Assembly (NCBI GenBank): GCA_025506515.1 | Contig: JACCIX010000949.1 | Span: forward strand, 59,461 to 123,460 | Direction: 5' to 3' | From: Flaveria trinervia | Taxonomy: Eukaryota; Streptophyta; Magnoliopsida; Asterales; Asteraceae | Length of the DNA: 64,000 nt | Part shown: positions 1-10,860 of the stretch, in pieces | Position numbering within the stretch: the first letter of the stretch is position 1 | How the letters are laid out: each line of letters begins with the position of its first letter | Translations under genes and position numbers: made by a program | Notes under the pieces: model-generated | What the model was told of the DNA's origin: nothing | The model's input: the letters and a program-made list of their open reading frames with translations, nothing else | Databases searched by the model: none

Positions 1-285
1 AGAATGCTTCTTCAGCTGTTGTGACAAACTCTGAAGGCGTACTTGGACTTCTTGAACTTTAGTGTTGTCATCAGCTGATGTCTTCAGATGTTGTCTTCAG
101 TCTTTGTACTTCAGCTGTTGATCTTCAGTACTTTAGTCTTTAGCTGTTGATCTTTAGACTTTGGTCTTCAGCTTTTGAAGTCTTCAGTACTTTAGTCTTC
201 AGCTGTTGATCTTCAGACTTTGGTCTTCAGCTGTTGAAGTCTTCAGACTTTGGTCTTCAGCTGTTGAAGTGTTCAGTACTTGTGT
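1..285. repeat. CTTCAG-type tandem array, inverted relative to the 3' LTR
   Basis: This is a run of related units containing CTTCAG, CAGCTG and AGTACT. Its reverse complement matches the array at about 10560-10848. The first 23 bases match, in reverse complement, the apex of the hairpin at 10826-10860. Confidence 0.8.
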
Positions 286-353
286 TAACTTTCAGTAGTT
301 AAATAATAGTTAGATGTCACTGTCAAGTGACATCAGCTGACGTCAGCTTCCCT

Positions 354-360
354 TATAAAA
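354..360 (+). promoter_or_regulatory. TATA box, 5' LTR of A
   Basis: TATAAAA follows the CTTCAG array and is preserved in the 3' LTR at 11102-11108. It is the likely core promoter for the genomic transcript. Confidence 0.65.
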
Positions 361-574
361 GGAAAGATGACCTAATTGTAACTGGGCAAAAAAAAGCCAG
401 CCGAAGCGTGTATTGAATGAATATATATTCCTTTTGGCAGAAATTCTCTCTCTATAACAAACACTGTTTCATTGATAAATTTCGTGTGTTCTTGTTTAAA
501 TTTGTTAATTCGTGGGCTCATTTAGCTGCAAATCCAATCTAATTGATCAAACTAGATGCTGAGATCCTAACAAA

Positions 575-591
575 TGGTATCAGAGTGGGTT
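575..591 (+). other. Primer-binding site of A
   Basis: TGGTATCAGAG starts two bases after the LTR end. This matches the initiator tRNA-Met 3' end used by most plant Copia elements and fixes the LTR boundary. Confidence 0.88.
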
Positions 592-781
592 AATCATTGA
601 CCGATTTTACAATTGATCATTGAAACTGTTCTTTTGCTATCTACGTTTGATCGAATTACAAATTTGCAAGAATCGGTTATAGAGATTGAGTTTCTGTTGC
701 TTCTGGCCATTTTGTTTGAGGTTCTAAGTGGTTTTGAGCTAGATTTACTTTGTTTACCTTGAATTTGTCTGAATTCTAAAT

Positions 782-2245
782 ATGACTACTCCTTCTAACG
801 ACCTCATAATATGGCAACGAAGAATGCTCCATCACCTGTCTGTTAACAGTTCAGGTTGTTGGACATCTGTGGTACATGGTCCACATAAGCCTATGGTGAA
901 CAATCCGGAAACCAACCAAATGGTTCCGAAAAAGAAGGAACAATACTCTGATGAGGATCGAAAACTGTTTGAGATTGATGCTAAAGCTCATGGAATTCTG
1001 GCCATGGCACTGCCTAATGAAATCTATTCTGGGCTTATGCATCATGAAACTGCTTATGACCTCTGGAAGGCACTGAAAGAACAATTTGGTGGTACTGATG
1101 AGGTCTTAGCAAACAATAAGGAAATACTTGCCCAAAAATATGAGACATTTGCTCATAGGAAGGGTGAGACTCTGACTCAACAGTTTGAGCGTTTTTCATG
1201 TTTGATCTCTGAGCTGAAAATGGTCAAACATGAATACACTAATAGCCAGATGAACCACAGATTCCTCAGATCACTGCCCGAGAGATAGGACACATATACA
1301 ATTGTCCTACGCTCTAATGCAAATCTGGATAGTCTATCTCTCACCCAACTTCATGGGAAACTTCTTACATTTGAAAGAGAGATAGAGCAGAAAAGGAAAC
1401 TTGCATCATCAGGAAAGCTCACTGAAGACTTTGTACCAGGGAACACTGCCTTGGTCGGTCATGAGTCAGAATATGCTGCATCAGAAAGTAATTATGATGT
1501 GCATATAGATTTCTCTTCAAACAGTTCTGATCATGCATTTGTGAGTGTTGATAGTCAGTCAGGCTGTAATAGTGACAATTTGTGCTTCATTATGGATGAT
1601 TTGAAAGGTATAGCTAATGATGACTTAGAAGAGATGGATATTCTGAGCCAAATGGGCTTGATTAATATCAGATCTCAGAAGTTCTACAAGAGAACTGGTA
1701 GAAAATTCCCTGGACTCTCTGGCAAAACCAAAGTTGGTTTTGACAAGAGTAAGTTGAAGTGTCAAAAATGCCACAGGCTTGGGCACTTTGCAAGAGAGTG
1801 TAGATCATTTGGATCTAACTCCTCTGCACCCTTTGTGACTTTTCCAAGTAATATTCAACAAAACAGAGGGCAACATCCTGCTAGTTCTGGTCATCAATCA
1901 CAACCTCTATCTCCTGCATATTTTGTCCCTCAGGGTCCAATGCCATATCCATATCCCTGCTATTACATGCCACAAACCAGTCAAGTTCAAGTACCCATTG
2001 CTCAACAACCACCTGCTCTTCCTGAGCCTCAACCTTCCCAATCTCATCAACAATCTCAACCTCAACAACACAGCTTTTTCACCCCAGGAGTTATTGACTG
2101 GAGCAGTTTACTAGATGATATGTCTGGTCATGAACAACCTTTTTTTGGTGCTGGTCAACATGGTGGTGACAATCCTTTTGGAAACCTTGCTCTTATGGCC
2201 CTAGAGTCAGCTGATACCTCATCCTCTAATGCCTCCACACCATAG
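782..2245 (+). pseudogene. gag of A (capsid/nucleocapsid), one nonsense stop
   Basis: Gag packages the RNA into the virus-like particle. One frame runs through except for a TAG at 1286-1288, probably from a tryptophan codon by G-to-A change; the same frame continues on both sides. The N-terminal part has the UBN2-type capsid pattern, with LWKALKEQFGG in the middle. A CCHC zinc knuckle (C-x2-C-x4-H-x4-C) lies at 1760-1801. The C-terminal third is rich in Pro, Gln and Ser. The ATG at 782 may not be the true start, because the residues usually found before the first tryptophan look shortened. The family assignment is firm; the protein is broken. Confidence 0.85.
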
Positions 2246-3595
2246 GTATCACTAGTATCCTCTGAGGCCAAAGCCAAGCTATGTTCTGAAACATGCATAG
2301 CCGCATTTGCATCTATTAGAGAAGCAAATGTAGTTTTAATTAACAAGAACATTAAGCTAGAACAAATAATATCCAAAAGAAAAGCTGAATTTGAGTCTAT
2401 GCTTAATGATAAGAAGGATGACATTTACAAACTTAAATGCCAAATCACTGATGATAAGGCTAGGAAGAGGTACTTCTAGAGAAGTACAGAGACCTCAAAG
2501 AAACACTTGCAGCTACCCAGGTAGAGTGTGATCTATGGGTACATTCCTGCAAGGGTTTTGAAATGCTTCTCAGTAAGCAGTCTGCTTCCAATGTGAAGTT
2601 TGGCATTGGTTATAATCACACTGCTCCTCCTACAGATTTTACTCCCAGAGCAGAGGTAGAATCTGATGGAGAAAGCAATAACCAATCCTTTTCATCATGT
2701 GATCTACTATCTGATACAACACCATCAGAGGTTGGAGTCAACATTAGTTCCTCCCAAAACCTATCAGCTGATGTTGATGGTTCAAATGCTGACACTCACA
2801 TGATCAAAAGGTTGATCACTCCAGTGTTATTTCACAAAGTACTAAAAGTACTAAAGAGCAAGTCATAACACCTGGAGAACAAAACCAAACTACTGCATGT
2901 ACTAAAGGAAAGAAAACTGCCAGTAGAAAGGGTGGGAAAACTACTGAAGAAGATATCAAGAAAGCATGTACTGCAAGGAAGAAAACTGCTAGTACTGGTC
3001 GCAAACTGCTGAAGAATAAGTCTTCAGTAGTTTCATCTTCTTCGGTAGATGATCAACTTAAGATGAAGAAAAAACCATGTGAAATATGTGGCTTATTCAA
3101 TCATCTTACTGATGATTGCTGGTATAAAAAGGGCTCCAAACTCAAACACAATGAGAACATTAAAAAGAAAATCGATAAAATGAAAACTGAGTTTGAAACC
3201 AAGTTTGTACCAGCAACATCAAAACCTGTAACCCCAAAATCCAAAAAGAAATCCAAAAAGGAAGGGGTTAATCAGGCAATAGCTGAGGTTGCTCAAAGGG
3301 AGATGGTACAACACAGGAATCCATCAATCTCAAGCACTAATGTGTCTGATGAGCTGAAGGCTTTATCATAGAATCAACATAACTTGTTTTGATGGTTCAA
3401 CATCTATTGGGGAGAGTCAACCAATTAGATGCTCCTGTGCTGAAACCACAGAGAAGAAAATCCATGCCAAAGGATTCTTCTTCTTCACCATCTCCATCCC
3501 CTCAGGCTGTTCTTCATAGCAAATCTGTTAGTTTACCATCTATTGATGTGAACAGACCCAAAACCAAAAAGGTTTGGGTCTCAAAACCTAACTAA
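2246..3595 (+). pseudogene. gag C-terminal coiled-coil region with second zinc knuckle (A)
   Basis: After the Pro/Gln-rich tail a TAG interrupts the frame. Charged, coiled-coil-like sequence follows through about 2480, then a frameshift to a Ser-rich segment containing GIGYN at 2563-2868. A Lys-rich segment at 3063-3371 carries a second CCHC knuckle, CEICGLFNHLTDDC, at 3078-3119. A basic linker runs to a stop at 3593-3595. Element F keeps a similar motif (GLGYN) at the matching place, which supports this as a real gag extension. A long gag with extra knuckles is a known Sirevirus trait. At least three frame breaks are present. Confidence 0.7.
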
Positions 3596-3605
3596 TTTAC
3601 TATGA

Positions 3606-5130
3606 TTGCAGGGTTCTTCAGCATGCCACAGTAGCATCTGGTATGTAGATAGTGGAGGATCGATGCATATGATAGGGAACAGCTCTCTTCTTCATGATTA
3701 CTCTCAAGGAAAGAAGAGGTTTGTTTCTTTTGGCAATGATGCTAAGGGTTACATCATTGGTAAAGGCTTTGTCTCCAATGGGGAAATAAGGTTTGATGAT
3801 GTTAACCATGTGGAGAATCTTAAGTACAATCTCTTGAGTGTCAGTCAAATGTGTGATAAAGGCCATGTTGCTCTTTTCACCAGTCAGAACTGCTGGATTC
3901 TTTCATCCAAAGTTCTAAGTTTGATTGATAAGGTGTTGGATGATCACACTCTCCTGAGGGCCAACAGGACAGGAAGAGTGTATGCCTTAGATCTTTCCAA
4001 AAAAATAGATCTCAAAGGCCATCCTTGCCTATTTTCCAAGGCTTCTCCTCAAGAATCTATCTATGGCATAGAAGGCTGGGTCATGTGAATCTTAAAAACT
4101 TGAATCAGCTGATACATCATGGTTTAGTAAGAGGATTGCCTATGAAGGAGTTCAGATGTGAAGACAACTGCACTGCTTGTTTCAAAGGAAAACAACACAA
4201 AGTCTCATTCCCTCCTATTGAAGAACCTAACTCCATTGCCTGCTTGCAATTACTACACATGGATATCTTTGGTCCTGTGAGAGTAATGATTATGGTAAAT
4301 AAGAAATACTATCTGGTAATTATGGATGATTACTCCAGATTTGTATGGACTTTCTTCTTGCATTCAAAGGATGAGGCTGCTCAGACGATTATAAACTTTG
4401 TGTTGTATGTTGAGAAGCAGTATTCCCTATCTGTCAAATGTATCAGAAGTGATAATGGAACAAAATTCAAAAACCATACACTTGATGATTTTTATCTCTC
4501 AAAGGGAATCAAGAGGCAGTTTAGCATCCCAGGACTCCAGAACAAAATGGAGTAGTAGAAAGAAAGAACAGGACCCTAATTGAAGCTGCAAGGTCCATGT
4601 TGGCTGAGTCTGGTTTGCGACTGACCTTTTGGGCTGAAGCTGTTAACCCAGCTTGCTATGTGCAGAATAGAGCCTTAGTAAATCAGAGGTTGATGAAGAC
4701 TCCATATAAAGTTCTACATCATTTGGCTCCTCTAATTTCCTTTTTCAGAGCCTTTGGGTGTCCTTGTTTCATTCTCACACAAAGGATCAACTCCACAAAT
4801 TTGATCCTAAGGTAGATGCATGGTATTTTGTTGGTTATTCATCTACTTGCAAGGCATACAGAGTCTTCAACTACATAACAAAGATAGTTGAAGAGACTCT
4901 GCATATGAAGTTTAATGAATCTCCAAAGGACAAGATTCCACAAAACCCTGTGGAGTTATTTGATTTGGACATACTGCAATATGTTCCTTATCAGGCTTCA
5001 GCTGTTGCTCCCGTCAACAGTTCTCCACCTGGTGGTATGATGATGATGATAATATCAATACTCACCTATTCAAGTTTAGTGATCAACTGCCTAAGTCCAC
5101 TAAACTTGATGTTCCTGTAGCTTCAGCAGT
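3606..5130 (+). pseudogene. protease and integrase of A
   Basis: The retropepsin active site DSG lies at 3648-3656 in WYVDSGGSMHM, followed by the usual NLLSVSQ motif. The integrase zinc domain (LWHRRLGHVN, then CTACFKGKQH) begins near 4060 after a frameshift. Catalytic residues are visible: Asp in HMDIFGP at 4262-4264, Asp in RSDNG at 4451-4453 and Glu in VVERKNRT at 4558-4560. The last is reached only after a frameshift near 4530. Further shifts occur near 4800 and 5040. A Ser/Pro-rich linker ends the segment. The enzyme set would cut the polyprotein and insert the cDNA, but this copy is inactive. Confidence 0.88.
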
Positions 5131-5389
5131 TCCATCCACAAAAAATGCTGATGAGATCTCTGATTCCTCTACATCTTTTGATTTGCCATCTCATTCTTGG
5201 TTTCAAGAGTCTGCATCACCATCTGCTGCTGCTGAAGGTCCTACAAAAACTTGCACAGATCTCATTGTTTATCAAGAGCTAAAGAATCACCCAATGTCTC
5301 AAATCATTGGTGAGATCAATGCTGGAATTTCAACAAGAAGTCAATTGTCCAATTTCTGCTTCTATGCTCTTTTCATTAGTTAGCAAGAG

Positions 5390-6911
5390 CCAAAGAACTA
5401 TCACATTGCTTTAAGGGATAATGGATGGGTTGAAGCCATGCAGCTTGAGCTACTTCAGTTCAACAAGCAACAAGTGTGGGAACTGGTTCCTCTACCCCCA
5501 GGTAAGTGTGCAATAGGCACTAAATGGGTGTTTAGGAATAAAACAAATGAAAATGGGCTTATTGTTAAGAACAAGGCCAGACTGGTTGTTCAGGGTTTGC
5601 ACAGGAAGAAGGTATTGATTATGATGAAACCTTTGCTCCTGTAGCCTGATTGGAGGCAATTAGATTGTTCTTAGCCTATGCTATATTCCACAATCTTAAA
5701 GTTTTTCAAATGGATGTTAAAAGGGCATTTTTATATGGTAAAACAAAAGAAGAGGTTTATGTGTGTCAACCACTAGGTTTTGAGGATAATAAACATCCAG
5801 ATTGGGTATACAAGCTTGATAAGGCTCTTTATGGGTTGAAACAAGCTCCTAGAGCCTGGTATGAGATATTATCAAATTTTCTTCTTCAAAATAATTTCAC
5901 TAGAGGTTCCATAGATAAAACTTTGTTCATTAAGAAGGTGGATCAGCATAAGCTACTTGTTCAAATTTATGTGATGATATTATTTGTGCATCCTCTGATC
6001 CCCAGTTGTGTGATGATTTTACCAATTTAATGCAAAAGAAGTTTGAAATGAGTGCAATGGGAGAATTACAGTTCTTTCTAGGATTGCAAATCAAACAAAA
6101 GGCTGATGGGACTTTCATTCATCAGTCTAAATATACAAAAGATCTTTTGAATGAGTTTGATTTACAAAACTGTAAGCCCTGTTCTACTCCCATGTGCCAT
6201 ACCACTCAACTGGATGCAGATTAGAAAGGTAAAGCTATTGATGAAACACTTTACAGATGTATGATTGGGTCCTTGATGTACTTAACAGCTTCTAGACCAG
6301 ATATCATGTTTGCAACTTGCGTTTTTGCTAGATTTCAGGCTGCTCCTAAAGAGTCTCATTTGATTGTAGTCAAGAGGATCTTTAGATATCTGCAAGGTAC
6401 ACAATCTCTAGGTTTATGGTATTCCACTGGACACTCTTGCAAATTAGTTGCTTTTTGTGATAGTTACTATGCAGGGTGTAAGTTACCCAGAAAGTCAACT
6501 TCTGGTGGATGTCAATTCCTAGGCAACTGTTTCATTTCTTGGCAGAGTAAGAAACAAACATCTGTTGCTACATCCACTGCTGAAGCAGAGTACATTGCTG
6601 CTGCAAGTTGTACATCTCAGGTACTCTGGCTTCAGAACCAACTTTTGGATTATGGCATTACAGAGACTAAGACTCCATTATTAATGGACAGTGCTTCAGC
6701 TCTTTGCATTGTCAAGAATCCTGTCCAGCATTCTAGGACCAAACATATAGAGATCAGACACCATTTTATTAGGGATTGTTTTGAAAAAGGTCTGATTGAT
6801 CCAAAGTTTGTGCCTAGTGCTGATGAGCTTGTAGACATTTTTACTAAGCCTTTGGATAGTTCAACTTTCCAAAACCTAGTGTTAAGGCTTGGTATGCTGC
6901 AGCTAGAATAA
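5390..6911 (+). pseudogene. reverse transcriptase and RNase H of A
   Basis: Copia RT motifs occur in order: TKWVFRNK, KARLVVQG, FQMDVKRAFLYG, KLDKALYGLKQAPRAWYE. The catalytic YVDD at about 5968-5980 has lost one base, so the frame breaks inside the active site. Downstream are GELQFFLGLQIKQ and the RNase H domain, with FCDSYYAG, TAEAEYIAAAS, LMDSASAL and KHIEIRHHFIRD, ending in a stop at 6909-6911. A TAG near 6222 and a shift near 5620 also break it. This module copies RNA into DNA inside the particle. Confidence 0.9.
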
Positions 6912-7490
6912 GTGACAACTACTGATGATCTCAGTAAACAAGTACTGATAATCATTAGTAAACATCTCACAAATATGTACTGATTCTGTTAAAAAGACTG
7001 ATGCAGTTATAACTACTGATGTCAGTAAAAACAGATAAGTACTGATGTCCTACGAAATACTGAAAACAGCTAAAAAGTCTGATGAGTAAGTGTTGACGAC
7101 AGTATGAAACAGCTGAAAAGCTAAGAATTGACGAAAACTACTAATGGGAATTTTCTCTTCAGTCGTTTTACAACTGCTGTTTCATCTTAAACAACTGAAG
7201 CAAAACCAATGTCTTCAGTAGTTTTACAACTACTGATGACTAACACCAAGTCTTTAGTCGTTGACAACGACTGATGACAAAACTATGTCTTCAGTAGTTT
7301 CACAACTACTAATGACTAACACCAAGTCCTCAGTTGTTTCCAACATCTGAAGTCAAAACCATGGTTTTTAGTAGTTTTATAACTGCTGATGCCTAAAACC
7401 AAGACTTCAGTTGTTTCAACCTCTGAAGGTTAATACCATGTCATCAGTCGTTTAAAACTACTAATGATTAACACCAAACCCTTCAGTTGT
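6912..7490. repeat. array of short hairpins between pol and the extra gene (A)
   Basis: About 580 bases hold repeats of CAGTAGTT/AACTACTG type separated by related linker sequence. Clear hairpins are 7216-7235 (8-bp stem, loop TTAC), 7256-7272 (7-bp stem, loop GAC) and 7293-7310 (7-bp stem, loop TCAC). Less perfect copies continue to about 7490. The motif style matches the array in A's LTRs. Confidence 0.75.
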
Positions 7491-7506
7491 TTTATAACCC
7501 ATACCC

Positions 7507-7513
7507 TATAAAT
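7507..7513 (+). promoter_or_regulatory. putative internal TATA box before A's extra gene
   Basis: TATAAAT in a CCCTATAAATACC context lies just after the hairpin array and about 70 bases before the ATG at 7582. Spacing and context fit a plant core promoter. No transcript evidence is available. Confidence 0.5.
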
Positions 7514-7581
7514 ACCTAATCCTACAGAGCTTCATTATCTAAAACCTAACATTTAAAAACTCCGAGCCTTCTCTCACATTA

Positions 7582-7989
7582 ATGGCGACCATGCAGCTTA
7601 AACCAAGACACAACTATGTTGCCTACCTTACCAAATCACCCTTCTGGACGAAGTTTGATACTGCCATTGATCTAATGGTCCATTCTCCATACAAAACGTC
7701 CTTCCTTATCAATCCTACCATTTATGCCGAATCCCTAAATCAGTTCTGGACGAACATCACCCTTATCACTGGGGAGAATGATACCGAGTCTCTCCAGTCG
7801 TTCGTCGACTACCGTAAGGTGGTCATCACCACGGCAATCCTTCGCCAAACCCTACAACTGGATGATGCCACCTTCCCCGTTGGATATGCAAAGGGCACCC
7901 CTGATCTATCCTTTGCCCACCATGGATACCAGGGTAACCTCAACGCTTCTACCATCCTAAAGAAGCATTTCCATGACGCGGACGCCTAA
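7582..7989 (+). CDS. extra gene of A, N-terminal domain (truncated)
   Basis: This 135-codon frame starts with a plausible ATG after a TATA box and a short leader. Visible motifs are NYVAYL near residue 12, a hydrophobic stretch, INPTIYAESLNQFW around residues 44-57, VVITTAILRQTLQLDD around 80-95, and HGYQGN near the end. The same order appears in elements D (39040) and F (48480), and a related start in C. I recall similar proteins after pol in Asteraceae Copia elements, sometimes annotated as longin-like. Here the frame stops where D continues into the MYPRFLQ half, so about half the domain is missing. The function is unknown. It sits where Sireviruses carry an env-like gene, but I see no signal peptide or membrane anchor. 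Confidence 0.7.
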   Translation: MATMQLKPRHNYVAYLTKSPFWTKFDTAIDLMVHSPYKTSFLINPTIYAESLNQFWTNITLITGENDTESLQSFVDYRKVVITTAILRQTLQLDDATFPVGYAKGTPDLSFAHHGYQGNLNASTILKKHFHDADA

Positions 7990-7997
7990 TTTTTCAT

Positions 7998-8954
7998 ATG
8001 GTGAATGCTTCTGCTAACCCACAACACAGGGGTTATCCTGTTCAATCTCCTAGTGTAGCAGAGGAGGTTAGAATATCTGGTGAGGCTGCCACTTCCCCTG
8101 TTTCAACAAATGACCAGGATGAAGAGGGTAACATCTATAAGACCTCAACAGAGGAAACAGCCAATGAAGGACAAAGTCCTGAGGCTGGAAGTCCCCAGAA
8201 CCAAGACCAAGGGGCACATGCTTATACTGATCTACACACAGTGCATGTACATCTTGATTCTATCAGGAGGTCAGATGATTCAGCATAAACTGATGATGAC
8301 CTGGGCTTCTTCTATGATGTCTTAGCCCACAACACAATCCTAGAGGCTGAGGTGAGCAGTCTCAAAGAGCTGCTAGCCAAAACGTCTCAGGATCTAAGTC
8401 CATCTTCCCCAATACACCAACAGATGGCACCTTCCTCTGAAGGTCTCTTATACACAGAGCCACTCCAAAACACTCAGCCCACTGGCTCTACTTCTGGCAC
8501 TATCTCTTAGGGACAGAACCCCCCTGAGCAAATAGCTGCTATCTTTCAAAATTCCTTACCTCTCATCACACCAATTATCACTGATATAGTGATTAAAACC
8601 CTTGATGAGAGGATTCCCTCGATTATCCAACCCTTGATAGAGGAAGTTGTGAGCAAAAGGCTTTCTGACAATCAAACCATTGCAACCAATGCAACCAAAA
8701 AGGGGGAGATTCAGTCAGTGAAAGCAAAACAAAAGAGGATTGAAGATGGGAAAGAGAAAGAAAAAGAGATAGAGGTGGAAAATGAGAAGGAGTTGGGTGT
8801 AGAGACTGAGAAGGAGAAGGAGAAGGAAGCTGAAATGGAGAAAGTGACTGAAAGTACTAAAGACTTTCATGTCACATACAAGAAAAGGAAGAGTGGAAAG
8901 AAGGAGAAGGAGTTGGAGAAAATGGTGAAGGAGGCTGATGCCCAACACAGCTGA
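7998..8954 (+). pseudogene. extra gene of A, acidic spacer and Lys/Glu-rich coiled coil
   Basis: The first part (7998-8288) is Ser/Glu/Gln-rich and of low complexity. After a stop and frame breaks, 8589-8954 encodes a highly charged Lys/Glu repeat stretch likely to form a coiled coil or single alpha-helix. Near 8690 the frame reads ATKKGE, and the DNA there is a polypurine tract (AAAAAGGGGGAGA) that recurs in D and F. This looks like the middle of the extra gene, joined to the N-terminal domain with an internal deletion near 7990. Confidence 0.55.
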
Positions 8955-8957
8955 TCA

Positions 8958-10191
8958 ATGGATAACATCATTGATCAGTTGTTTAGGCAATGTCATGACA
9001 CTAAAAAACTTGACTCAGAAATTAGAAGATTGGAGATTGAAGAAATCCAAGTAAGATGGGCAAGTTATAGTGTGTTGGAAAGGGAAAGGCTGGAAATCAT
9101 GATCAGGTTCATAGCTAAGAATCTTGGAAGATCATTGATTGAAATCAAGTCATGGTCCAGGGACAGCATCTTGGCAATAACCAGCAAGATCTATTCGTCT
9201 GAAGTATATACCAAAGGGCTGAGCATTGAAGCCTTGAATGAAGCTGGTGCTGGGAGCAGGACTGAACTGGTCAAACAATCTAAAGCCTTACTTACATCCA
9301 AAATGCTAGAACAGCCTATCAAAATTCCCACACCAAAACCACCATAACCACAACCCACAAAACTAATTCCCTTACCCACAAAACCAATAGCCGATGATGT
9401 ACCCCAGAAGAGGAAGAGAAGGGTACTGAGGCTAGAAGAGGAAGAAGAAGATAATGATGAAGATGAAGACAGGTTGCCAATCTCAGCTGTTATACAGTTG
9501 CCTAAGGCCATAAGTCACCCTCCAACAATTACTCCTGAATCTCAAAGGCAAATTATGAAAGTGAAGTTAGAAGAAAAAGAGCTTCACAAACAACATGATG
9601 AGGAACTGTTGAGAAGAGTCGACAAAGCATACACTGCCACATCTTCAATCATCAATATGAAGAAACATGCTCAGAGATTATACACTCTCAGACATACCTT
9701 TCAATATCAAAAAGAGAGAGTGAGAATTTGGCCTGATCCCAGGGTGTCTCATAGGATTCAAAAGAAAAATATTCCACAGAGATACATTGGCCAAGTAAAA
9801 GAAGGTTGTAGATGAAGTGATCTCACTGGCCTTTGTAGTATCACCTTGGGAGACCCTAGATGACTTCAAGAAATCCTATAAAGCTAAACTGACCCCACAA
9901 AAGATGCTGGAGAATAAAGTGGTGAAAAAGGGGTTAGTGTATAGGAGGCTTGAGGAAGTTAGAAAGAATGAGCTCCAGTTGTTTTTAGAGGGTATTCACC
10001 CAGATGAATTCGCATATAGAGTCATAACAACTGTGGAACTAAAAAATGGGAAGCTAGTCAAGTACCTCTCTGAGTATTATGGGCCAAAGTCACTCTTTGA
10101 AGGAGAAGCAGAAGAGCTTAACATGGAGGAACAAGTAATCTTCCTTGAGGCCTATACAAGGGAGTCTTACAGACTCATAGTTGGGAGGTAG
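8958..10191 (+). pseudogene. extra gene of A, C-terminal part
   Basis: Three consecutive open stretches (8958-9347, 9474-9815, 9817-10191) are separated by stops or shifts. They encode charged, mostly helical sequence with a Pro-rich patch at about 9330-9400 and an acidic Glu/Asp run near 9430-9470. The last stretch ends about 220 bases before the 3' LTR and contains VITTVELKNGK and EYYGPKSLFEGEAEE. I do not recognise a known domain. By position it corresponds to the C-terminal region of D's extra gene at 42190-42933, though similarity by eye is weak. Confidence 0.5.
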
Positions 10192-10499
10192 ATCTCATGG
10201 ATGGGATAACAGCTCTGTGTCCAGTTCCCCAAGACAGAGTTCCCATCCATCCTTTGTCAAACAGATCATTGAGACTTCTTCCCAAGCCTGTGCTTACAAG
10301 GGTCACTTCTGAGTTGATCTAGAAGACAAAAAGACCAATCTTTCTGCCATAATAAGTGGGACATCTTCAATAAGCTTAAAGGTTTTGGCTGCATTGGTTC
10401 CGGGGAGTTTGTTGGACCAAAAGAACCAATGAGCCAGATTAGACAAACCTTTAAGTCCCACAAGACATCACAACAACTGCTGAAGACTTGATCAGCTGT

Positions 10500-10750
10500 T
10501 TGACAAAGTCTGAAGATCAACAGCTAAAGACTAAAGTACTAAAGACTTCAACAACTAAAGACCAAAGTCTGAAGATCAACAGCTAAAGACTAAAGTACTG
10601 AAGACTTTAACAGCTGAAGACCAAAGTCTGAAGATCAACAGCTGAAGACTAAAGTACTGAAGACTTCAACAGCTGAAGACCAAAGTCTGAAGATCAACAA
10701 CTGAAGACTAAAGTACTGAAGATCAACAGCTGAAGTACAAAGACTGAAGA
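10500..10750. repeat. 59-bp tandem repeat in 3' LTR of A
   Basis: Units of about 59 bases combine four sub-units that start GAAGA and include CAGCTG and AGTACT. Roughly three and a half copies are visible, with small changes. The array lies upstream of the TATA box, so it may be enhancer sequence. Confidence 0.75.
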
Positions 10751-10825
10751 CAACATCTGAAGACATCAGCTGATGACAACAACTGAAGTTCAAGAAGTCC
10801 AAGTACTGAAGCCTTCAGAGTTTGT

Positions 10826-10860
10826 CACAACAGCTGAAGAAGCATTCTTCAGTTGTTGTG
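10826..10860. repeat. hairpin apex in 3' LTR of A
   Basis: The 16-base arm CACAACAGCTGAAGAA and its near-perfect complement flank a 3-base loop (GCA), with one G-T wobble position. The window's first bases are the reverse complement of this arm and apex. Confidence 0.75.

Larger units (their letters stand above)
1..572 (+). repeat. 5' LTR of element A (partial)
   Basis: From about 286 to 572 the sequence matches 11029-11318 of the 3' LTR and ends in the same GATCCTAACA, two bases before the primer-binding site. From 1 to about 285 it does not match the 3' LTR in direct orientation. Instead it is the reverse complement of the 3' LTR segment around 10560-10848. A TATA box lies at 354-360. Confidence 0.88.

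Noticed and set aside
575..591. tRNA gene fragment
   Set aside because: Only a short stretch complementary to the tRNA 3' end is present at the expected place for a primer-binding site; no cloverleaf can be formed.
7582..10191. Extra gene as a true viral envelope
   Set aside because: I see no signal peptide, membrane-spanning segment or Cys pattern; the position alone is env-like.
10500..10750. CRISPR-like spaced repeats
   Set aside because: The units are contiguous and diverging with no unique spacers of constant size, lie in a retrotransposon LTR and are in plant DNA.
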